From contig CAVWBQ010000026.1 of the NCBI GenBank assembly GCA_963753225.1, forward strand, positions 51,181-115,180: a stretch of 64,000 nucleotides of DNA, in the 5' to 3' direction. A program made the translations under genes and the position numbers. The notes beneath the pieces are model-generated. The model saw only the letters and a program-made list of their open reading frames with translations. It was not told the DNA's origin and ran no database searches. Of the stretch, positions 20,882-30,191 are shown in pieces. Source of the DNA: Palsa-504 sp963753225. GTDB taxonomy: Bacteria > Actinomycetota > Actinomycetes > Streptosporangiales > Streptosporangiaceae. Position 1 is the first letter of the stretch. Every line of letters starts with the position of its first letter.

Positions 20882-23683
20882 ATGGATAGCACCCGGGCCT
20901 GGCGGGTTTTGTCGAAGAAGGCACGGTTGCTGACGGCGGGGACGGTGGTGGCGCTGCTCGCCGTGCCGGCTACCGCAGCCGCCAGCCAGGCCTCGGTGAG
21001 TGCCCCGCTGACCCCGGGGGCTAGCGCGTCGTGCCCGTGGGTGACGTCGCACGCGCCCGTCTCCCAGCGCGTCGCCCAGCTGATGAGCCAGATGGGCCTG
21101 GCCGACGAGATCAGCATGGTGGAGGGCCACGGCACCACGAACCCGTACGTGTTCTACACGCCCGCGATCCCCGCGCTGTGCATCCCGGCGGTCGGCGAGG
21201 AGGACGGGCCCGCCGGGGTGGCCGACGGGCTGACCGGAGTCACCCAGCTGCCCGCCGGAGTGGCGCTAGCGGCCACGTGGGACCCGTCCCTGGCCGAGCG
21301 GTACGGCCAGGTGATCGGCGCCGAGGAGTACGGCAAGGGCGCCAGCGTCAACCTCGGGCCGACCGTGAACATCGACCGCGACCCGCGGTGGGGCCGGTCG
21401 TTCGAGGCGCTGAGCGAGGACCCGTTCCTGAACGTCTCGCTCGACGTTCCCGAGATCCGGGGCGTGCAGGGCCAGGACGTCCTGTCCCAGGTGAAGCACC
21501 TCGCGGTCTACAACCAGGAGACGTACAGGAACACGCCGGCCAACAACGTCATCATCAGCGCGCGGACCGAGCACGAGATCTACCTGCCGTCGTTCTACGC
21601 GGCGGTCACGTCGGGCGACGCCTCGGTCATGTGCTCCTACGCCGTGATCAACGGCGATTTCGCCTGCAACAACGCCGACCTCGAGACCTCCGTGCTGCGC
21701 GACCATTGGGGGTTCGGCGGCTTCGTGACCTCGGACTACGCGGCGCTGCACTCGACCCAGGGGGCGCTCGAGGGCACCGACCAGGAACAGCCGTTCAACA
21801 CCTACTACGGGACGCCGTTGCAGACCGCCGTGCAGAACGGGACGATCCCGAAGAGCGTGCTGAACACGATGGTGCAGCGGGTCCTGACCGAGATGTTCCG
21901 GTTCGGCCTGTTCAGCCAGCCGCGTACCGGGACGCCTTCGGCCACCGTGACCACCCCGGGGCACGTCGCGCTGGTGACCCAGGTCGCCGAGTCCGGCACG
22001 ACGCTGCTGAAGAACGCGGGTTCGGTGCTGCCGCTGTCGTCCGGCGGCTCCATCGCCGTCGTCGGCCCGGCGGCCGACGCCTCGGCTACCTACGCGGGCG
22101 GGGGCAGCGCCTACGTGCTCCCCTCGGGCACGGTGAGCCCGCTGGCCGGCATCAAGGCCGCGGCCGGCTCCGGCACGGGCGTGGCGTACCAGCCGGGCCT
22201 GCCCGCCGACACCTCGCTGCCGGCGATCCCGTCGGCCGACCTGTCCCCGGCCTACGCCCCCACGCCGTTCGGCGGCAGCTACACGGGCACCCTCACCGCG
22301 CCGGAGACGGGCACGTACGTGCTGGCCCTCACCAACCCGTGCGGGTGTTACACCTCGACATACCTCTCCCTGGACGGCAAGCAGATCATCGACGACCCGT
22401 CCACGCCCCCGGTGCACACCTACTCGGTCGCGGTGCCGCTGACCGCCGGGAAGACGTACACGCTCTCGATAAGCGGCGACTCGTCGCAGCTGCTGTGGGG
22501 CACTCCGTCGGCGCTGGCGCCGGGCATCGCCGCCGCGGTCTCCGCCGCCAAGTCGGCGTCGGTCGCCGTGGTCGTGGTGTCCGACGACACCGAGTCCGAG
22601 GCCACCGACCGGCTGTCGCTGAGCCTGCCGTCCGCCCAGGATGAGCTGATCTCCGCGGTCGCGGCGGCGAACCCGCACACGGTCGTGGTCGTCAACGCGG
22701 GCGCGCCGGTCGCGATGCCGTGGCTGCCGGCGGTGGCGGGCGTGCTGGACACCTGGTACCCGGGCCAGACCAGCGGGACCGCGCTGGCCAGCGTGCTGTT
22801 CGGCCAGACTGATCCCGGCGGTCACCTCCCGGTGACCTTCCCGGCCTCGCTGAGCCAGGTGCCGGCCTCGACCACGGCCCAGTTCCCCGGGAACGGCTCG
22901 ACCGTGCAGTACTCGGAGGGGGTGGACGTCGGGTACCGCTGGTACGACGCCAAGGGCATCGCGCCGCTGTACCCGTTCGGGTTCGGCCTTTCCTACACGC
23001 GGTTCGCGTTCAGCCATCTGTCGGTGAGCCGCCAGGTGACGGACGGGACCCAGGACGTTCGGGTGTCCGCGATGGTCACCAACACCGGCCACCGGGCGGG
23101 CTCCGAGGTCGCCCAGCTCTACCTGGGCGACCCGGCGGGCACCGGAGAGCCGCCGCGCCAGCTGGCCGGCTTCCAGCGGGTCAGCCTGGCGCCCGGCGCC
23201 TCGGCGCGGGTCTCGTTCGTGCTCACCCCGCAGGAGGAGTCCTGGTGGGATGACGCCGCCAGCGGCTGGACCCAGACCACGGGGCAGTACCAGGTCTTCG
23301 TAGGAGACTCCTCGGCCCTGGCGGACCTGCCGCTGCGGGGCTCGTTCAGCATGCCGGCCACGCCCGGAGCCCGCCAGGTGACGGTCAGCGCGACCTCGGC
23401 CATGCAGGCCGGAAAGGCCGCCGCGGTGCGGGTGACGCTGACGGCGGCGGGTACCGCCACGCTGCACGGTGTCCGCCTGGCGCTGCAGCTCCCCCAGGGC
23501 TGGCGGGCGGTGCCGGCCGGGCCTGCGGTGTTCGGCTCGGTGGCGCCGGGCCAGGCCGCGGCCGTCACCTTCCAGGTGACGCCGCCGGGATACGCGCCGG
23601 ACGCCACCGCCGTGGTGCACGCCACCGCCACGACAGGAGGCTGGCTGCGCGAGGCGGGGGCGAACGTCACGGTCTCCGGCTGA
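20882..23683 (+). CDS. Secreted glycoside hydrolase family 3 (beta-glucosidase-like) with PA14 and NEW3 domains
   Basis: A 933-residue exported glycosidase. The signal peptide covers residues 1-35 (LLTAGTVVALLAVPATAAAS, Ala-x-Ala cleavage region). The GH3 N-terminal barrel carries GPTVNIDRDPRWGRSFEALSE and the nucleophile Asp285 in GGFVTSDYAAL. A PA14-like insert (about 455-550) lies in the GH3 C-terminal domain. Then come a fibronectin III-like domain (about 720-790) and a NEW3-type beta domain (about 845-930). It likely cleaves beta-linked glucosides or xylosides outside the cell. GGAGGA lies 8 bases before the ATG. Confidence 0.93.
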   Translation: MDSTRAWRVLSKKARLLTAGTVVALLAVPATAAASQASVSAPLTPGASASCPWVTSHAPVSQRVAQLMSQMGLADEISMVEGHGTTNPYVFYTPAIPALCIPAVGEEDGPAGVADGLTGVTQLPAGVALAATWDPSLAERYGQVIGAEEYGKGASVNLGPTVNIDRDPRWGRSFEALSEDPFLNVSLDVPEIRGVQGQDVLSQVKHLAVYNQETYRNTPANNVIISARTEHEIYLPSFYAAVTSGDASVMCSYAVINGDFACNNADLETSVLRDHWGFGGFVTSDYAALHSTQGALEGTDQEQPFNTYYGTPLQTAVQNGTIPKSVLNTMVQRVLTEMFRFGLFSQPRTGTPSATVTTPGHVALVTQVAESGTTLLKNAGSVLPLSSGGSIAVVGPAADASATYAGGGSAYVLPSGTVSPLAGIKAAAGSGTGVAYQPGLPADTSLPAIPSADLSPAYAPTPFGGSYTGTLTAPETGTYVLALTNPCGCYTSTYLSLDGKQIIDDPSTPPVHTYSVAVPLTAGKTYTLSISGDSSQLLWGTPSALAPGIAAAVSAAKSASVAVVVVSDDTESEATDRLSLSLPSAQDELISAVAAANPHTVVVVNAGAPVAMPWLPAVAGVLDTWYPGQTSGTALASVLFGQTDPGGHLPVTFPASLSQVPASTTAQFPGNGSTVQYSEGVDVGYRWYDAKGIAPLYPFGFGLSYTRFAFSHLSVSRQVTDGTQDVRVSAMVTNTGHRAGSEVAQLYLGDPAGTGEPPRQLAGFQRVSLAPGASARVSFVLTPQEESWWDDAASGWTQTTGQYQVFVGDSSALADLPLRGSFSMPATPGARQVTVSATSAMQAGKAAAVRVTLTAAGTATLHGVRLALQLPQGWRAVPAGPAVFGSVAPGQAAAVTFQVTPPGYAPDATAVVHATATTGGWLREAGANVTVSG

Positions 23684-23863
23684 GCCGCCGCAGGTGTAAG
23701 CGCTGGATGGTCACGCCGCTCCGATCACCCCTGCCGGGCTAGGCGGCGGAGTCCGTCGTGGGTCATGATGGCAATGATGGACGGTCCATCGAAGTGCTGT
23801 TCCTACTCGTAGGGTAGCCATGCCAGTCGCTCAGTCACCGCGTCCGCGGCGTCATCACGCCCG

Positions 23864-26362
23864 ATGACTCCGGACGCGAGAAGGCCGGGGTTCTCGCCGC
23901 CTGAGCGCCAGCGGGCCGGCATGACCGATGATGCGCCAGAGAACGCTAGCTCGCTTCAGGAGCAGCATCTCCTGCGTGGCTGGCGCTCGGTCATGTTCGC
24001 CCCGGTCGGCAGCGGCCAGCGACGACGGCGCGGAAGCGATGGCGTACGCCTGGCCGCTGCCGTCCTCATCCTGGTGTGCTGCCTGCTGGTCATCCGGTAT
24101 GACTCCCGTATCGACCGGGCCATCACCCAGGTGATCCACCCGCCGCCGCGGAGCATCACCTGGCTGGTGACGGTGGTGTACCAGGCGGGCTCGCTCGGCG
24201 TCGTGGTCGTCCTGGCGGGACTGGCCCTGCTCGCGCGGCGCTGGGAGATCGCGCGCGACATCGGGCTGAGCGCGGCCGGGACGGCAGCGGTGTGCGGGAT
24301 CCTGATCGCCCTGCTCGGAAGCCGCGGCGGGCGGCCGGTCGGGATCGTCATCGACGGCTACTACATGAGCTTTCCCGTCCTGCAGATCGCCCTGTTCATG
24401 GCGGTCGCCACGGCGGGGCTGCCGTATCTGGCGCGCGGCGTGCAGCGCCTGGTGGAGATCTTCATCGCCCTGGTCGCACTGGCCTCCGCCGTCGGAGGCC
24501 AGGGGCTGCCACTGAACGTGCTGGGGAGCCTGGCCATCGGCTGGGGGGCGACGGCGGTGGTCCGGCTCGCATTCGGCTCACCGCTCGGCCTGCCCTCGGC
24601 CGATGACGTCCGGCTGCTGCTCGAAGGGTTCGGCATCCGCGCGAGCGATGTGCGTCCGGTGACCCGGCAGGTCTGGGGGGTGGCGAAGTTCGAGGCGACC
24701 GAGATAAGCCGGGCGGACACGCCCGGTCGCCTCGGTATCGCGGTCTACGGCCGGGACGCGGCCGATGCCAGGCTGCTTACCAAGGCGGGCCGGTTCCTGC
24801 TGTACCGTGACTCCGGGCCGAGCCTGACGATCACCCGGCTTCAGCAGGTCGAGCACGAGGCCTACGTCACCATGCGAGCGGGCCTGGCCGATGTCGCCGT
24901 GCCCGAGATCGTCGAGGCGGGAACGACGGGACCGTCCCATGACGCGCTGCTGGTCTGCCGGATGCCGCCAGGGACGGCGCTGTCGGACATCGATGCCGAG
25001 GTCAGCGACGCCGCGCTCGATGACATGTACCGCCAGTTGCTGACCCTGCGGCGGGCGCGCATCGCTCACGGCGCGATCAGCGGTGACGCGGTGCTGGTCG
25101 ACCCGGTGACGGGAACCGTGGTCCTGGCGGACTTCCGCAACGCCTCGGTGCAGGCTTCGCCGGATCAGCTCGATCGCGATCTGGCCAGTGCCATCGCGGC
25201 CACCGCCGTGGTGATCGGGAGCGACCGAGCCGGCGATTCCGCCGCACGGTGCCTGGAGCCGAAGATGCTGGAAGGGGCGCTCAGGCAACTGCAGAAGCCA
25301 GCACTCGACCCGCTGCTCGGCCGGAGCCTGCGGGGCAAGCGCAGCTTGCTGCCGGATGTCCGTCAGCGCGCCGCCCAGGCCGCCTCGATCGAACCGCCGC
25401 AGCTGGCAGAGCCCCGCCGGGTGAGCTGGACGACGCTCATCATGATCATCGGCACGCTCGTCGGCGGCTGGGCGCTGGTCGGGGTGCTCATCGACGTCTC
25501 CAAGTCCTTCGACACCGTGATCGGGGCCGACTGGCTGTGGGTCATCATGGCGCTCGTCCTGGCCCAGCTGGCCTACGTGGCCAGCGGCGTGGAGGGCATC
25601 GGCAGCGTGGCCGGGCCGCTGCCGTTCGGCCGGGCGGTGGCGGTCGAGTTCGCCAACGCGTTCAGCGCCCTGGCCGGCGGCACCGCGGCGGTTTTCGCCA
25701 CCCGGGTGCGCTTCTTCCAGCGGCAAGGGTACGACGCTACGGTGGCGCTGAGCTCGGGCGCCATCATGGCCACGTCCAGCTGGATCGCCATCGCCGTTTT
25801 GTTCCTGGCCTCGCTGCCGTTCGCCTGGGGGAACATCCACATCGAGGTCACCCCCGAGTCCGGCGGGGATTCGAAGCTGGTCTGGATCATCCTGGCCGTC
25901 GTGGTGGTGGTCGCCGTGGCGGCGGGCCTGGTCCTGGCCGTGCCCCGGCTGCGCAGGCTGGCCGCCGACAAGCTGCGCCCCAAGGTGCGCGACATCTGGG
26001 GCAACCTCAAGCAGGTCGCCAGTTCTCCGCACAAGCTGGCGCTGCTGGTAGGCGGTTCGTTCGGCAGCGAACTGCTGGTGGCCATGGCCCTATCGGTGTC
26101 GCTGCGGGCCTTCGGCGACCATCTCAACCTGCCCACCTTGTACGTGGTCATCTTCCTGGCCGGGATCATCGGGGGCATCTCGCCGTCACCCGGCGGCATG
26201 GGGGTGGTGGAGGCGGGCATGATCCTCGGCCTCACCGCGGCCGGGGTCTCGGAGTCCGACGCCACCGCCGCGGTCTTCATCCAGCGCCTGTTCACCTCGT
26301 ACCTGCCGCCCATCTGGGGCTGGATCACCCTCGTCTGGATGCGGAAGAGGGAATACCTATGA
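23864..26362 (+). CDS. Large membrane protein: kinase-like domain fused to a flippase-like (UPF0104) domain
   Basis: An 832-residue protein. Residues about 65-230 hold five to six membrane segments. A soluble middle (about 240-500) resembles a degenerate protein kinase/phosphotransferase fold: LLYRDSGPSL, HEAYVTMRAGLADVAVPEIV, then HGAISGDAVLVD and VVLADFRNASV in place of the catalytic and metal loops. A second membrane region (about 525-830) has the lysylphosphatidylglycerol-synthase/UPF0104 type end GISPSPGGMGVVEAGMI. Start is uncertain: ATG 23864 or ATG 23921, neither with a good site. It precedes DUF2252 and another flippase-like gene. Substrate unknown. Confidence 0.82.
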   Translation: MTPDARRPGFSPPERQRAGMTDDAPENASSLQEQHLLRGWRSVMFAPVGSGQRRRRGSDGVRLAAAVLILVCCLLVIRYDSRIDRAITQVIHPPPRSITWLVTVVYQAGSLGVVVVLAGLALLARRWEIARDIGLSAAGTAAVCGILIALLGSRGGRPVGIVIDGYYMSFPVLQIALFMAVATAGLPYLARGVQRLVEIFIALVALASAVGGQGLPLNVLGSLAIGWGATAVVRLAFGSPLGLPSADDVRLLLEGFGIRASDVRPVTRQVWGVAKFEATEISRADTPGRLGIAVYGRDAADARLLTKAGRFLLYRDSGPSLTITRLQQVEHEAYVTMRAGLADVAVPEIVEAGTTGPSHDALLVCRMPPGTALSDIDAEVSDAALDDMYRQLLTLRRARIAHGAISGDAVLVDPVTGTVVLADFRNASVQASPDQLDRDLASAIAATAVVIGSDRAGDSAARCLEPKMLEGALRQLQKPALDPLLGRSLRGKRSLLPDVRQRAAQAASIEPPQLAEPRRVSWTTLIMIIGTLVGGWALVGVLIDVSKSFDTVIGADWLWVIMALVLAQLAYVASGVEGIGSVAGPLPFGRAVAVEFANAFSALAGGTAAVFATRVRFFQRQGYDATVALSSGAIMATSSWIAIAVLFLASLPFAWGNIHIEVTPESGGDSKLVWIILAVVVVVAVAAGLVLAVPRLRRLAADKLRPKVRDIWGNLKQVASSPHKLALLVGGSFGSELLVAMALSVSLRAFGDHLNLPTLYVVIFLAGIIGGISPSPGGMGVVEAGMILGLTAAGVSESDATAAVFIQRLFTSYLPPIWGWITLVWMRKREYL

Positions 26363-26375
26363 AGATGGAGGCATC

Positions 26376-27854
26376 ATGGCGGAACGTTCGCGCCAGAGCG
26401 AGGGTGTGCCGCCCGATGCGGTAGGACCGTTCGCTTCTTCGTGGCGGCGCAGGCACCTGACCGTGGACGAGCGCGTCGCCCGCGGCCACGCCGCGCGCCA
26501 GGAGGCGCCACGGCCGAGCCACGGACGGTGGGAGCCCGCACCGGACCGCCCCGATCCGGTCACTCTGCTGGAACAGCAGGCGGCGAGCCGGGTACCCGAA
26601 ATGGTCCCGATCCGCTACGGGAGGATGCTGGCCTCGCCGTTCACCTTCTACCGGGGCGGCGCGCTGATCATGGCGGCCGACCTGGCGGCGACCCCGGTGA
26701 CCGGGGTCACCGTGCAATTGTGCGGTGACGCCCACCTGTCGAATTTCGGCCTGTTCGGCACGCCGGAGCGGCAGATGCTGTTCGACATCAACGATTTCGA
26801 CGAGACCCTCCCTGGCCCGTGGGAGTGGGACGTGAAACGGCTGGCGGCGAGCTTCGAGATCATGGGAAGGGACCGAGGCTTCTCCCCGGCCGACCGCCGC
26901 GCCGTGGTCATGGCCGGGGTCCGGGAATACCGGAGCCGGATGCGCCGCGCCGCCGGGATGGGGAGCCTGGACGCGTGGTACGAGCATTTCGAGGCCGGGA
27001 TGCTGCTCAAGCTGGTTCGCCAGGAGGTCCGGGTCAAGCGGGTGGGCAAGGACGAACGCCGGGCGATGGAAGAGATGGTGACCAAGGCGAGGACTCGCGA
27101 CAGCACCCGGGTGTTCGCCAAGCGGGCCGGGGAGGTCGAAGGTGAGCTGCGTATCGTCGCGGACCCGCCGGTCATCATCCCGATCGAGGACATAATCCGG
27201 CCGGGGTCGGAATGGGAGAACCCGGCCCCGCTCATCAAGAAGCTGCTCAGCACGTACCGGCGCACGCTCGGGCGCCATCACCATCCCCTCGAGGAGTACC
27301 GCTACGTCCACTCGGCGTACAAGATGGTGGGCGTGGGCAGCGTCGGGACCCGCTGCTACATCATGCTGCTCGTCGGCCGCGACGAGAACGACCCGCTGTT
27401 CCTGCAGGTCAAGGAGGCGCAGCCCTCGGTACTCGAGCCTTTCCTCGGCGCGAGCAGCTACCCGCACCACGGCGAGCGCGTGGTCGCGGGACAACGGCTG
27501 ATGCAGGCGGCAACGGACATCTTCCTGGGCTGGCAGCGCATCAAGGGCCTCGACGGCGTAACCCGCGACTACTACGTGCGCCAGTTCCATGACTGGAAGG
27601 GCAGCGCGGACGTCGACACCCTCCTCGTGCAGGGAGCCACCCTGTACGCGCGCGTCTGCGGGGCGACCCTGGCCCGTGCGCACGCCCGGTGGGGGGACCG
27701 GATCGCCATCGCTTCTTACCTCGGCAAGGGGGAGACTTTCGACCGCGCCATAGCGGCCTTCTCCGCGGCCTACGCGGACCAGAACGAGCGCGACTACGCC
27801 GCGTTCGCCGCCGCGATCGACTCGGGGCGGCTGGTCGCCCGGACCGGAGTGTGA
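26376..27854 (+). CDS. DUF2252 family protein (kinase-like fold)
   Basis: A 492-residue DUF2252 protein. The family signature CGDAHLSNFG (about residues 115-125) followed by FDINDFDETLPGPWEWDVKR is complete. The fold is thought to relate to aminoglycoside phosphotransferases, with these blocks as catalytic and metal loops, but no substrate is established. It starts 13 bases after the membrane kinase-flippase gene and is followed 15 bases later by another flippase-like gene, so the three probably form one operon with a shared envelope role (inference). Confidence 0.9.
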   Translation: MAERSRQSEGVPPDAVGPFASSWRRRHLTVDERVARGHAARQEAPRPSHGRWEPAPDRPDPVTLLEQQAASRVPEMVPIRYGRMLASPFTFYRGGALIMAADLAATPVTGVTVQLCGDAHLSNFGLFGTPERQMLFDINDFDETLPGPWEWDVKRLAASFEIMGRDRGFSPADRRAVVMAGVREYRSRMRRAAGMGSLDAWYEHFEAGMLLKLVRQEVRVKRVGKDERRAMEEMVTKARTRDSTRVFAKRAGEVEGELRIVADPPVIIPIEDIIRPGSEWENPAPLIKKLLSTYRRTLGRHHHPLEEYRYVHSAYKMVGVGSVGTRCYIMLLVGRDENDPLFLQVKEAQPSVLEPFLGASSYPHHGERVVAGQRLMQAATDIFLGWQRIKGLDGVTRDYYVRQFHDWKGSADVDTLLVQGATLYARVCGATLARAHARWGDRIAIASYLGKGETFDRAIAAFSAAYADQNERDYAAFAAAIDSGRLVARTGV

Positions 27855-27869
27855 CCGCGGCCCGACGTC

Positions 27870-29177
27870 ATGAGTGATCAGTCGGTGGTCCCGGGCAAGC
27901 CGTCCCTGGCCGCGAGAATCGACGAGGAGAAGTCGCATCCGCTGGCCTGGAAGACGGTGGCCAAGCGTGCCGCGCTGGCCGTCATCGCCGGCCTCGCCAT
28001 CTACCTCGTGTTCCCGGCGATCACCGAAGTGCTCGCAGCCTGGCCGCGCCTGTCAACCCTGAATCCCTGGTGGCTCTTCGCGGCGATCGGCGCCGAGATC
28101 GCCCACTTCGCCTGCACGTTCGCGCTGCAACGCCTCGCGCTGCGGACCAGGGCGTGGTTCCCGGTCATCACCTCCCAGCTGGCCGGCAATGCGGTTACCC
28201 TCATCATGCCGGGAGGGGCGGCGGTGGGGGCCGCGGTCCAGTTCCGGATGCTGGCGACCAGCGGGATGGACACCAGCGAGACCGTCGGCGGCCTGGCGGC
28301 GTTCTCTCTCCTCGGCGTGGGCAGCCTGCTCGTGCTCCCGGTCTTCGCCCTGCCGGTCATCCTGCTCGGCGCGCCCGTTGACCGGGGGCTGGAACACGCG
28401 GCGCTCCTGGGGGCAGCGGGATTCGTAGCCTTCGCCGCGTTCGGAGCGGTCGTCCTGGTCTACGACGCGCCGCTGCGCTGGACCGGCCGGGCCGTGCAGC
28501 GGATCAGGAACTGGGTCTTGCGGAAACGCCCCCCGCAGCGAGGGCTGGACGGAACCCTGCTGGAGAAGCGCGATGAGATCCGGGCGACGCTTGGCCGGCA
28601 GTGGTGGCAGGCGCTCCTGCTCTCCACGGGGCGCCTGGCGTTCGACTACCTGTGCCTGCTGCTGGCGCTGCGGGCGACCGGCAGCCACCCGCGCCCCTCG
28701 CTCATCCTGGTCGCCTACGCGGTGGCCGGCATCGTCGGGATGATCCCGCTCACCCCCGGCGGCCTCGGGATCGTCGAGGCGAGCCTGACCGGTCTCCTGG
28801 TGCTGGCCGACGTGAACTCCAGTCAGGCCGTGCTGGCCACGCTCACCTACCGGATCGCCTCCTACTGGGTGCCGCTGTGCGCTGGGCCGGTCGCCTACGG
28901 CCTGTTCCGGCTGCGGTACAGGAAACACGCTGACGGAGCGGCCGGCGGCGGACCCGCCGAGGGTCAGTTATGCCCGGAGACCGGCCAGGTCGAGCAGGTC
29001 GTCGAGGATGCGGTCGAGGGCGCTCACCGTCATCGACAGGTGACCGTCGCCCGGCATCAGGTGAACGCGGGCGCCCCGGACGCGGGCGGCCAGCCACTGC
29101 CCGTGCGCGAACGGGACCATCTGGTCCTGGTCGCCCTGCCAGACGGCTACCGGGGCCGGGTCGCCGGGGGCGGGTGA
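27870..29177 (+). CDS. Flippase-like (UPF0104/LPG synthase transmembrane-type) protein with antisense-encoded tail
   Basis: An integral membrane protein with about eight hydrophobic segments between residues 30 and 350. The family end motif GMIPLTPGGLGIVEASLTGL is present near residue 292. The recognisable protein stops near residue 352 (RLRYRKHADG). The remaining 80 residues or so are hydrophilic and are read from the strand opposite the convergent hydrolase gene (28968-29741), giving a 210-base tail-to-tail overlap. This tail is probably a by-product of a lost stop codon. Transport substrate unknown. Confidence 0.85.
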   Translation: MSDQSVVPGKPSLAARIDEEKSHPLAWKTVAKRAALAVIAGLAIYLVFPAITEVLAAWPRLSTLNPWWLFAAIGAEIAHFACTFALQRLALRTRAWFPVITSQLAGNAVTLIMPGGAAVGAAVQFRMLATSGMDTSETVGGLAAFSLLGVGSLLVLPVFALPVILLGAPVDRGLEHAALLGAAGFVAFAAFGAVVLVYDAPLRWTGRAVQRIRNWVLRKRPPQRGLDGTLLEKRDEIRATLGRQWWQALLLSTGRLAFDYLCLLLALRATGSHPRPSLILVAYAVAGIVGMIPLTPGGLGIVEASLTGLLVLADVNSSQAVLATLTYRIASYWVPLCAGPVAYGLFRLRYRKHADGAAGGGPAEGQLCPETGQVEQVVEDAVEGAHRHRQVTVARHQVNAGAPDAGGQPLPVRERDHLVLVALPDGYRGRVAGGG

Positions 29178-29741
29178 CGGCGACTCCCAGCCGAGGGAGA
29201 AACCCCAGTCCCGGACGAACGCGAGGTCGTCGTCGCGCCAGCCCGCGATGCCCGAGCTCACCGCGGTGCGCAGGCAGGCGGCGACGTGGCCGGCGAACTC
29301 CCCGGTGAGCACGGCCTTGTCGGCCTCGATCACCAGGCCGCCGAGCGAGGAGGCCACGCTCTCGCCGGTAATGGCGCCCATCATGGCCGCCTCCCGGTCG
29401 AGAAACTCGGTCACCGCGGCCTCGCCGCGCACCGCCGCGCCGAACTCGGCGACGTTCTCCGGCGCCATGCCGCCCAGCCAGTCCAGCCCGTCCGCGGTGT
29501 ATGGCGCCACCCCCGCGATGGACCCCGCGGCCAGGCAGCGGCCGGGAAGGGTCGCGGCGCAGGCCAGCGCGTGCGGCCCGCCGCCGGACCAGCCCAGCGT
29601 GACGAAGGTGCCGGCGCCGAGGTCGTCGAGGACCGCCCCGGTGTCCTCGGCCACCAGAGGCAGGCCGTCCGCCGGGCCGGCCACCAGGAACTCGATCACG
29701 CGGCCGTCCGGGCGGGTGAGGCTGCGCCGTTCGGTGTCCAC
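28968..29741 (-). CDS. Alpha/beta hydrolase, apparently with an internal deletion
   Basis: A 257-residue alpha/beta-hydrolase-like protein. The nucleophile elbow GWSGGGPHALA (Ser) is clear, the acid loop is near VAVWQGDQDQMVPFAHG, and the catalytic His is in PGDGHLSM. Family members have about 45-50 residues between the first strand and the elbow that include the HG oxyanion loop and the R-PGYG-S block. Here GLPLV joins directly to AEDTGAVLDDLG, so that segment is missing in frame. The product may be inactive. Last gene of the GNAT-PPOX-hydrolase series; GTG start at 29741. Confidence 0.8.
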   Translation of the reverse strand: MDTERRSLTRPDGRVIEFLVAGPADGLPLVAEDTGAVLDDLGAGTFVTLGWSGGGPHALACAATLPGRCLAAGSIAGVAPYTADGLDWLGGMAPENVAEFGAAVRGEAAVTEFLDREAAMMGAITGESVASSLGGLVIEADKAVLTGEFAGHVAACLRTAVSSGIAGWRDDDLAFVRDWGFSLGWESPSPAPGDPAPVAVWQGDQDQMVPFAHGQWLAARVRGARVHLMPGDGHLSMTVSALDRILDDLLDLAGLRA

Positions 29742-29747
29742 GGGCGC

Positions 29748-30191
29748 TCAGCCGCGCGGGGAGACCCTGGCCGGGGTGACCAGCACGGCGACCCGCCGTT
29801 CGTCGGCCATCACCCGGTCGTAGGCGTCGAAGTCGTCGTGCGTCCCGCCCGCGGCGGTGAAGATCTCTCGTAGCAGCAGGCGCAGCCGCCCGGCGTCGAC
29901 GCCGGGCATCGGATCGTCCGGCCCGGCCAGTTCGGCCGGCCCCTCGACGCCGGTCCACTGCCAGCCCGCCCGGATCACCACGCTGGCCCGCGGCCGGGCC
30001 CGCAGGTTGGCCACCCGGCGCGCGTCACCGCGGCTGACCAGGCCGACGACCTGGGCTCCGGTCACCGGGTGCGGGAGCACGCCCGCGTTCACCACCGACG
30101 ACTGGATCGTGCCGTCCGGCCGCAGCGTGGATACCACGCACAGGCCATGATCACCGTCGACCAGCCGGGCGAAATCCTCGAGTCCGCTCAC
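29748..30191 (-). CDS. PPOX-class F420/FMN-dependent oxidoreductase-like protein
   Basis: A 147-residue split-barrel protein of the pyridoxamine-oxidase-like class, which binds F420 or FMN. Signatures: HGLCVVSTLRPDGTIQSSVV, then RRVANLRARPRASVVI and the C-terminal DERRVAVLVTPARVSP. Start assigned to the GTG at 30191, which gives the usual short N-terminal helix; it overlaps the upstream GNAT gene by 41 bases, and no alternative in-frame start occurs soon after. Substrate unknown. Confidence 0.87.
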   Translation of the reverse strand: MSGLEDFARLVDGDHGLCVVSTLRPDGTIQSSVVNAGVLPHPVTGAQVVGLVSRGDARRVANLRARPRASVVIRAGWQWTGVEGPAELAGPDDPMPGVDAGRLRLLLREIFTAAGGTHDDFDAYDRVMADERRVAVLVTPARVSPRG

